DNA from: Edaphochlamys debaryana
Taxonomy: Eukaryota > Chlorophyta > Chlorophyceae > Chlamydomonadales
NCBI GenBank assembly: GCA_016858145.1
Contig: JAEHOE010000045.1
Coordinates: forward strand, 620,001 to 684,000
DNA length: 64,000 bases
Reading direction: 5' to 3'
The notes below the pieces were generated by a model. The model saw only the letters and a program-made list of their open reading frames with translations, had not been told where the DNA came from and did not search any database. Shown piece after piece: positions 56,406 to 64,000 of this stretch; the stretch's first letter is position 1, and every line of letters starts with the position of its first letter. The position numbers and the translations under genes are program-made.

Positions 56406-59240
56406 TCAATCCCAGTTGCCCCAGTCCTCGTCCACCTCCTCGTCGTCCCCCTTGCCGCCCGCCGGCTTGCCGTGCGGCGCGGCCTTCGCAGCGCTGCCCC
56501 CCGCCGCCTTGGCCGCCTCGGCCTTCTTCGGCGCCGGCTCCTTGACGGGAGACGCCCAGTCCTCCGCACCCGCGTCTTCCGTCTTGCCCTCCGCCTCGGC
56601 CGGCTCCGCACTTGCACTCGCAGCCGCCCCCGCGGGAGCCTCCGACTCGTCTGCCCCCCCGCCCGCCGGGCTCCCCGAGCTGCTCTCGCCCGAGACCGGC
56701 CCTCGAGACGACTCAGCGGCAGGGCCTGCCGGCGCTGCTCCGCCTCCGCTGGTCGAGGGCTTGGAGTCCACCACGCACCACTCCTTGGCGCTGCTGTCGC
56801 TGGCGGTCTCGGCGTGCGGCTCCGCCTCCACGTGCACCCCCTCGTCCGCAGTGCTGCCGCTTGCGCCCCCGCCGCTGTGCCCCGCGGAGCTCCTGCCCGG
56901 CGGCGCCTCCGCAGGTGGTGAGGCCGTGGCCGCGGGCCCTGCCGGCTCTGCCTGGGCCTCCGCCTCCACCGCCGCCTCCGGCGCAGCTGATGCCGCCGCA
57001 CTGGGCCCCGGCTCGGCCGCCGGCTCCGGCGCAGGGGCGGGTGCGGGGGCGGGCGTGTGGGCCTCCTGCTTGGGCTCCGGCGCTGGGGCAGGAGCAACGG
57101 CCGCCGGCTTAGCCTCTGCCGATGGTGTTGCCTTGGGGGCGCTCGTGCTGGCCGCCAGCCCCGTAGCCTTCCCCGCTGCCTTGCTGGCGCCCTTCGCCGA
57201 GGCCTCGGGGGCCGCCGGGGCGGCCTCAGGTGCCGCAGCCGGCGCGGCGGCCGCTGCCTCCGCAGGTGCCACTGCCTGCGGCTGCTCCGAGGCAGCGGGC
57301 GTGTCGTCCTCGTCGCCCCACCCCAGCGGCACCTCGTCCTCCTGCAGGTTCTTAGCGCGCTGCGCCAGCTGCTGGCGCTGCTCCTCCTTCTGCTGCAGCT
57401 TGTGCAGCCTGCAGGTACAGGGACGGGCAGCATGAGCGGACGGAACCCAACGCAAGGAGGTCCTGCGGACCCGACTGGCCTTCAGAACCGAACAGCTGCC
57501 CCCGCTCACTGGTTATCCACCCTCACCCCGCCCCTGGGCACCTGTAGAAGTAGCGGCTCCAGAAGTCGTCGTCCTCCACGATGATGGGCACCAGCCGGGA
57601 GTGCAGCTCGCCCTGCGCGCAGCACACACGGCGGCAGCCCGTGGGGTGCGAGCAAGGCTGGCAACACGGCTGCAGTGGCTCAAACGGCCGCACCTCGCAG
57701 CCTTCCCCGAGCACCACCCCTGCCGCCCCACTGTTGTCCAAACTTGGTTTCTAGCCGTATCCTGCTACCTTCACGCCCCACCACCACCCTGCTGCCCCAC
57801 CATGAATGCGTTGTCAGCGGTGAGCTTGGCAATGTCGGCCTTGACGGCGTCCAGACTGAAGCCCGAGCGCCAGCGAGCGAAGTCCTCCGCGTCTTCCGGC
57901 TCGTCGCAGTAGGTGGAGGAGTCGCGCTGCATGGCGGCGACCTGGGCGGGCGGAGCAAGAGGGGCGACACGGCGCAGCGCCAACAGAGGCGAAGTGAGGA
58001 GGGGCAGGGCGCGCGCGTCGAGAGGGGCGGGAGCAGCAGGGTCGCGTCAGCAAGGAAAGATGCGGACTTGGCCCGCCTTGTGGCTGCTGCCCGCTGCCCT
58101 TTCAATCCCTGGGCCGGGACACACCTCTGCCTCGAAGCGGTTGTACTTGGCCTGCACGGAGGCCAGCTTAGAGGTGGAGGCGTTGCCTGCCTTGCCGCGG
58201 GCGGCGCGCTTGCCCTCGCGGGCGGCGGCTGTGATCTCCGTGTCCACGCCCTCCCGCAGCTGGGAGTGAGGAGGAGGGAGCGGGGGGCCAACACAGCGGC
58301 GGGCAAGGAGAGGGGGTCAACTACGGTGTCAGGGACCCCGCTAAGAGCAGCGCAGGCGAGGGAAAGAGGGCCGCTTCGTAGTCCTCGGGAGTCAGCCGCA
58401 TGCTCACGGACAGACGGGTATGTCAGATGCACGGCAGCGCCCACTGATGCAGGTGCCTCGGACCCGAGCCCCCGCCCCACCTCGGCAATGAGCTCCTGGG
58501 TGCCCTGGAAGAGGGTCTTGCCCAGGGTGGCGAAGGCAGCGCTCACGCCCTCAAGCGTCTGGCCCATCTCCTTAGGCAGCGCAGGGGTCGGGAGCGAGCC
58601 CACAATAGCCTCCTCCGCCTGCATGAGAAGTTGCGCATTGAGCTTAAACGCCCCCTCGTGAGGTAATGGGGAAGGTAGGGCTTGCAACCCAGCGCCCTAC
58701 CGTTGGCCCTTCCCCCCCCCCCCACCGCGCACCTTGATCTGAGCCTGTGCTGCCTTCTCCGGCAGGTCCATGATCTGCTCAGGCAAGTGCTCCACTAGCT
58801 TGGCAGTTTCCTCTTTGAGCACTTTGCTCTCCTCCCCCACGCCATGGCTGAAGGTGGAAAGCTCGTTGCGCCAGTCCGTGTCCACCACGCTCTTCACCAG
58901 CTCGTCTGCACGAGCCTTCACTGTGCTGGTCACGGCCGCAGCAACGCTCCAAAAGCTGAGAATGGAGGTGCCGGCACCCCTGCGCACCAGACAGTGGACC
59001 TAAGAATGCAACAGCAAGCGCCCTCGGTGCACCCGGAAAGCTCCCCGCACTCACGTCGATGTGCTCGGCTGGTCCCCAGTGCCCTCCGCACCAGCCTCGG
59101 CATTCTGCAAGGCGTGTAGAGGCGTATGGAAACATCTGCTGGCCCGCTCGACACGTTCGCGTCCAGAGAGCTCGACACCCGCACCGCACCTCGTCCGGGA
59201 CCTTTTGGCCCGTTTCCTCGGCGAAGAGCGTGTTGAACAT
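56406..59240 (-). CDS. BSD-domain protein with long Ala/Pro/Glu-rich tail
   Basis: About seven exons read on the minus strand. The start MFNTLFAEETGQKVPDEV at 59240 leads into SFWSVAAAVTSTVKARADEL, an amphipathic helical region (SKVLKEETAKLVEHLPEQIM and LPKEMGQTLEGVSAAFATLG) and then the BSD domain. The domain runs from DEPEDAEDFARWRSGFSLDA through NAFMGELHSRLVPIIVEDDD to FWSRYFYRLHKLQQKEEQ. It has the paired FxxDxxxxxI and FWxRYFYR signatures of BTF2-like/synapse-associated/DOS2 proteins. The last exon (56406-57413) is one long low-complexity stretch of Ala, Pro, Glu and Ser that ends DEEVDEDWGNWD. An acidic tryptophan tail is typical of plant and yeast BSD proteins of this type. In this group BSD proteins may act in trafficking or signalling rather than in TFIIH; the exact role is unknown. 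The exon 1 donor was picked by phase (GCG|GTGCGG). Confidence 0.88.
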
Positions 59241-59792
59241 CGCGGTGCGTGCTCCGGTGGCACAGCTTCTTAAGCTAGGGTCGCCACCCCAGCTTTCAGG
59301 CCATAAGAGGGGACCAACTGAGCTGTGTACTTGTTTGTCAGTGCCGTGGGTAGGCGTGTGAACGAGTACAGCGTTGGAAGCGGTCCTTCTGTCAGCGCAT
59401 TGCTCGCGCGCCACATTGCTGCCAGGGGCACCGCTTGGGCTCCCCCACAGCCACACGTGCTCTCATCGCTTAGAACTTGCTGCCCCTCTTCCAAGCAACA
59501 ACTGTACCTTTCGTTCGCGCGCAATTTCCTCTTTCCTCGGCTCCTCAATCACAATAACAGGCAACGGCATTGACTGCTCTGATCACACGAACTGAGAGAC
59601 GCCGGTACACCTTGGTGCTGCGAGGAGAGGGGACCGGCTGGTCCGTCGCCGAGCAGCACTGCTAGCGGCGTCCTGCCTGACCCTGCAGCTCTTGCGGCGA
59701 CCTGGCGGCTTGACTGCTGAGCCTGCGCGTAGTGGCGTCAGCGTCACCGGGGGAGCGCGCGAGCAGGCGGGGCCTTCCGACGGAGGGTCGGC
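59241..59792. promoter_or_regulatory. Divergent promoter region, BSD gene and YEATS gene
   Basis: These 552 bases separate two start codons on opposite strands. They should contain both promoters and both 5' leaders. No clear TATA box was seen. Confidence 0.55.
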
Positions 59793-61783
59793 ATGGACGA
59801 CGGCACGTTCATCGACGTGAGTCGGGGCCGCCAGCAGTACTGCAGAAGCGGGGCTGCTCGTTGCCAACCTTTGGGCGATGTTCCTAGGTCAGGACGAAGG
59901 GCTTAGGAGAGCGGCACCGGGCAGGCAGGGCAGGGGGGACGGTCCCGGGACGCGGCACAGGCGACACGCTAGCACGTTCCACACGCAGGGGGCCTGCGTT
60001 GTCGGCTGCACGGAGGCATCTGACTCTGCGCACGGCGGGAAGGGATACCTGCCCTCCAAGGCTGCCCTGCACGTTCTCCAACTGACATTGCGGGTTCTTG
60101 CCGCGCCTCAGGAGAATGGGGACCGAAGGCTGCGGGACACGGAGCTGGTCGTTCCGGTGGTGGTTGGCACGTGCGCGTGGTGGCTAGGGAAGAAGGTACG
60201 GCCATGACCCGTTTACATGGGCGCATGAACTGTTGAAAAGGTTCCTTGGGTAGCCATGGCGGCAGTCTGGAGGTTGAACGGTGGCGCTGCGAGGGGGCGC
60301 TGTGAGCCTGAGCGCCATACTGGGGCAGGGCAAGGCTGACCGGCGCGGCCATGCGGCGTACATGCTTCGGGCGCGCCGCTGGTTATTAGGATGGACATCA
60401 GCGCTGTGTTCCCAGCCATGCCATGCTGGGAGCTATGGGCCTGGTGTTTCCGGGCGTCCACTGAATTGCCACTGCGGATGCACACTGGTGTGTGATGCAC
60501 GACGTCGGCCGGCAGTGTGCAGTTGCAGTCGCCTGCACTGAAAGCCTACCTTTGGTCCCCCGTCCGCTGCCACCACCGCCCCCGCAGGCTAGTGACACGG
60601 TGACGCACCGCTGGACGGTGTACCTGCGGGGGGCCAACAATGAGGACCTTACACATATCCTCTCCAAGGTGGGCTGCGGGATGCACCGCGCCCTGGGGCG
60701 GACCCGCGAGCCAAAGGGCACTGGAAAGCTAGTGCAGCCGGCAGAAGTAGGTCCGGACACAGCAGTGGAAGGGCAGACCTACCCACCACAGCTGACGTGG
60801 GCGCCCGGGCCCTGGCAAGTACTTCCTCGGCTGTGTTGCACGTGCAGGTGACGTTCGAGCTGCACCATACCTTCACCAACCCGCACCGTGTGGTGGCGCA
60901 GCCGCCCTACGAGGTCACGGAGCAGGGCTGGGGCGAGTTTGACATCAACATCACGGTGGGGCCCGGCGCGGGTGGAGCAGGGGTGGGGGTGGCGTCTAGG
61001 AAGGCTAGGAGCTAGATGAGGGGTGGGCGCCGGGCACTTGGGTCTGGGTCGCACGCAAGGAACGGGAGGGAGCTCCTGGATCTCGAGGCTCTGGCAACTG
61101 GAGTCCTGTTAGCGGTATGCAGTGGCAAGGAGCTTGGCAGGGAGCCGAAGGGACCGAGGCAGGGGTGGAAGGCTCGATTGGAACGGTGCACACCACGCTC
61201 GTGCGGGCCCGCGTTCCCTGCCCCACAGTTGAGCTTCACGCCCGACTGCCGCGAGAAGGACGTGTCCATCCTGCACCGGCTCAAGCTGTACGAGAACGAG
61301 AACACGCCCAACACCACCAAGAAGCCGGTCATGAGCGAGGTGGGGCGGCGGGTGGTGCAGAGGGAAGGGGGGGCCGGGCTCCAGCCGGCGTTTTAGGCAG
61401 CGAGCTCCGTGAGCCACCTCAGCCACGGCAGGGCGAGGGCATGGGGGGTATGGGCGCACCGGCACGAGCTGTCCGATCTGCTCATGCCGCCGTGCAGTCT
61501 CTTGAATGCGCTACCTGCCCAAAAGCCGCCACCAGCACCACCAACCCCCTTCCTGCGTGTGCGTCCTGCGCAGGTGTATGAGGAGCTGGTGTTCAGTGAG
61601 CCGCTGGAGGGCTTCTACCGCCGCGTGGTGCAGCACGTGCCGCGGCCCGCGCCCGAGCTGTCGTGCGGGCCCTACACGCTGGCCTTCGACGAGCGGGAGG
61701 AGGCGGAGAAGCTGCGCGAGTGCCGCGCGCGCGTGGCGACCATGGTGGCGGACGTGCGCAAGGAGTACGAGGGGGCGCGGTGA
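59793..61783 (+). CDS. YEATS-domain protein, GAS41/YAF9/TAF14 type
   Basis: Six exons join in frame: 59793-59816, 60112-60195, 60588-60668, 60848-60955, 61229-61339 and 61574-61783, encoding 205 aa. The protein starts MDDGTFIDENGDRRLRD. The YEATS domain fills residues ~20-125: LVVPVVVGTCAWWLGKK, THRWTVYLRGANNEDL, VTFELHHTFTNPHRVVAQ, PPYEVTEQGWGEFDINI and LSFTPDCREKDVSILHRLKL. The acyl-lysine pocket residues expected from human GAS41 are present or conservatively replaced: His of THRW, Phe in HHTF (Tyr in GAS41, Phe in AF9), and Trp and Phe of GWGEF. The C-terminal part, ending EEAEKLRECRARVATMVADV, is a predicted coiled coil, as in GAS41/YAF9. Such proteins read acylated histone H3 and belong to the SWR1 and NuA4 complexes; TAF14-type members also sit in other complexes. 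The nuclear role is inferred from the family. Confidence 0.94.
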
Positions 61784-63713
61784 CGCCGAGGTGCTGAGCT
61801 GGCTTGGTGGCCAGTGCTTGGGGGGTTGCTGGGCGGTATATCTGCGTGGCAGAGTCGGGAGGGGTACTGCATGCGCCGAGGGCGGGGGCGCCGAGGCCGC
61901 GGCGTGTATGCTGCAGCGTAGGAGTAGGGACGAGGTGCGGGGCTAGAGCATGGGCTGCGGGCACCTGACGGGCGGCGGGTGGAACGTGGGGAGGTGGGGC
62001 ATGGGAGACGGGGATGGGGTGACGCCAACAGCAGGGCCAGCAGAGTGCAATCCCAGCCTAAGCACGACTGGCGAGGTTCGACCCGGGGAGGTGGGGGCAT
62101 GGGGTGGTGGTGGGGGGGGGCGCGTGACAGGCAAGGCGGCGTGACCGACACCCTGCAGAGCCTGAGCAGCGAGTGCGCGACAACGTCAGGAACTGTCCGG
62201 GAGGCAACTACCTTCATGCCCCGGAGAGAGGAGGCAGGGAGAATGTACACGGCCGCTGGCCAGCACAGCCAAGCACACTCTGGCTTTTGCGGGGGGATGG
62301 CGCGGGGAACCCTGACAACAGGGGCCCGTGTAGCAAGATCGAAGTTCAGCCACTGTCAGGCATGCACTGCCCAGGCACCAGAGCGAGCGAGAACGGCCAT
62401 TTTCACGGGGTGTGGCTGGAGTGAACCTGTACAGTCAAGTACCAAGGTTAAGCAGGCCAGCGCGCAAGAGCTGGCTATGTCCCAACCGAGAGATGGAGCG
62501 AATCCAGATGTTGTACGGCACCGGTCCAGAATGCATTGCGAAATACTCTGGCTCCGGTCCCCGCGTCCCACTGCAGCTACGTCAGGTAGTCGTTGACGTG
62601 CCTGCCTACGGTAGTCAATTTCCGACAGACGGCACCCTGTGCGCACTACCGAGCTCCGAAGGCTGCGCATGTGCCCTTTCGCTGGTGCACCCTTTCCTAC
62701 GCCCCGCAACCAAGCGCTATGGCAATTCTGCGTCGGCCAACATAATGCGACGCCAGTCACCGCGGCACTACGCCCCGTTGTCTATAATAACCAAGCGCTA
62801 CGCTTCGTTGATGTCTTCTACGTCTTGCACATCAAATTGCTACCGGTAGTTGCACAGGGGGAATCCAGATGCGGCACCTTTCTACCCATACGACAGGCAT
62901 ACGAATCCCCATGTACGAGCAGGCAGGGCTGCAGGTCCTGTAACGAGCTGCGCGGGGTTGCTGGCTGTGCTGTGGAGGCCAGGCGCTAGGAAGGATTAGA
63001 AGGTTGGGGACAGCCAAGGGATACCCATGGGCCCTGGTCATATCATGCCTTCCGCTAGGGCGCCAATGCGTAGCTGCTCGGGCCTGGCGCCATCCCGGCT
63101 TCATCGTGCTGGGGGCGTCTCACCATACCACAGCCCACCACTGAAGTAGCTGTGGTGGGGGGACGCGCTTTGCAGGGCGCCATCAGGACAGATGAGGTTG
63201 GTCCAGCAAGGTCAGCCCGCAAGCGCTACCTCACATGATCCCTCCGCGCATCACTGCTTGCTGCTGTCCTACCTTTGCCTTTGGGCCGTCATCCTCAAGG
63301 CTGGGGCTGAGACTCCGGCCGGGGCCGGTGGGCAAGTCCACACATCAGAGCGCAAGCCTTACACGGAGTGCCCGCGTGCCGCACAGGAAACGAACACGCG
63401 CACACCCGCTTCCGAGCCGCTGGCACCGGAGATTAGCCCTCCCTCTCCAAGCAACGATCCGCCTACATCATGCACCTTGTTGCACACACTTCACGCCCAG
63501 CATCAAAGAGAAAAATCATCCGGCAATTACCGGAACCTACAGGGTGTCTATCAGGGGGTTGTACATGTGGGGTGCGCGGCACCCAACGCCCTGCTCGTAC
63601 ATTCGGGCGGGCCACCTAGGGCACCAGCCGTATTCCTATATTCACAGAGACACTTCTTCCATTCTCAGTTCACCCCCCAGCTCTAAGCAACGCTGCAGTT
63701 ACACGCCAAGGCT
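61784..63713. other. Convergent intergenic region
   Basis: It lies between the stops of the YEATS gene (plus) and the second LHCBM gene (minus). The nearest plus-strand TGTAA past the YEATS stop is at 62,939-62,943, which would give a long 3' untranslated region. No coding sequence is recognised. A small perfect hairpin (arms CCCACCAC and GTGGTGGG, 10-base loop) lies at 63,134-63,159. Confidence 0.5.
63359..63363 (-). terminator. Candidate polyadenylation signal of the second LHCBM gene
   Basis: TTACA (TGTAA on the minus strand) lies about 350 bases past the stop codon at 63714, close to the spacing in the first LHCBM gene. A nearer TTACA at 63,699 is only 11 bases from the stop, so I do not prefer it. 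Confidence 0.45.
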
Positions 63714-64000
63714 TTACGCGGTGGGGGTGAACTTGGTGGCGAACGCGAAGGCGTTGTTCACGGTGGGGTTGGCCAGGTGGTCGTCCAGGTTGGCCAGGGG
63801 GCCCTTGCCGGTCACGATGGCCTGGACGAAGAAGCCGAACATCGAGAACATGGCCAGGCGGCCGTTCTTGATCTCCTTCACCTTGAGCTCGGCCAGGGTC
63901 TCGGGGTCAGCAGCCAGGCCGAGGGGGTCGAACGACTCGCCGGGGTACAGGGGGTCCAGGCCCTCACCAGCGGGGCCGCCGTTCACACGGTAGCCCTCAA
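63714..64000 (-). CDS. LHCBM: Second LHCBM gene, 3' exon only (runs off the right edge)
   Basis: Only the last exon is visible, about 95 codons from [20 protein letters not shown] to TKFTPTA. It carries the third-helix motif [15 protein letters not shown] with the ExxNGRLAM chlorophyll-binding site. Against the matching part of the first LHCBM gene I count four residue differences (Val for Ile after YR, Glu for Asp in ADPET, Ile for Leu in VKEIK, Phe for Ser in AFAFAT). It lies on the opposite strand, so the two genes converge, with the BSD and YEATS genes between them. The first exons lie outside the window, so intactness cannot be judged. Confidence 0.95.
   Translation of the reverse strand, partial: EGYRVNGGPAGEGLDPLYPGESFDPLGLAADPETLAELKVKEIKNGRLAMFSMFGFFVQAIVTGKGPLANLDDHLANPTVNNAFAFATKFTPTA

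Overview
This window looks like nuclear DNA of a green alga of the Chlamydomonas/volvocine type. It is very GC-rich, its genes are cut by many short introns with GTGAG/GTGGG donors and GCAG acceptors, its proteins are rich in Ala, Gly and Pro, TGTAA lies downstream of some stop codons, and it carries LHCBM-type chlorophyll a/b-binding genes. All gene models below were spliced by eye. Where exon coordinates are given, the reading frame was checked across every junction.

Layout, left to right. Positions 1-5011 hold no gene I can support, only degenerate dispersed repeats. Isocitrate lyase (minus, 5012-7883, 8 exons, 417 aa) follows. A head-to-tail array of a ~2.5 kb unit starts only 68 bp upstream of its start codon: four full copies and one truncated copy, 7951-18535, nearly identical. 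Next come three minus-strand genes: a TMEM45/DUF716 membrane protein (20027-22726), homogentisate solanesyltransferase (24235-26076, 334 aa) and a large CCAR1-like nuclear protein (27196-34690). The CCAR1-like gene shares a 251 bp divergent promoter region with a plus-strand gene for an undescribed 276 aa, probably plastid-targeted protein with mTERF-like helices (34942-37404). A divergent centrin-like EF-hand gene (minus, 37714-39327) and a giant acidic coiled-coil protein of about 3,050 aa (plus, 40288-51702) come next. The right end has an LHCBM gene (plus, 53814-55185), a BSD-domain protein (minus, 56406-59240), a YEATS-domain protein (plus, 59793-61783) and the 3' exon of a second LHCBM gene (minus, from 63714 past the window end), so the two LHCBM genes face each other.

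The genes form no single pathway. Several serve chloroplast and carbon metabolism: ICL for acetate assimilation through the glyoxylate cycle, HST for plastoquinone, and two LHCII antenna genes. The CCAR1-like and YEATS proteins are chromatin or RNA factors. The feature most worth following up is the tandem array at the 5' edge of the isocitrate lyase gene: it either contains or has displaced that gene's promoter. Other points of interest are the unnamed 276 aa protein, the giant coiled-coil protein, the low-complexity architecture of the CCAR1-like protein and the inverted LHCBM pair.
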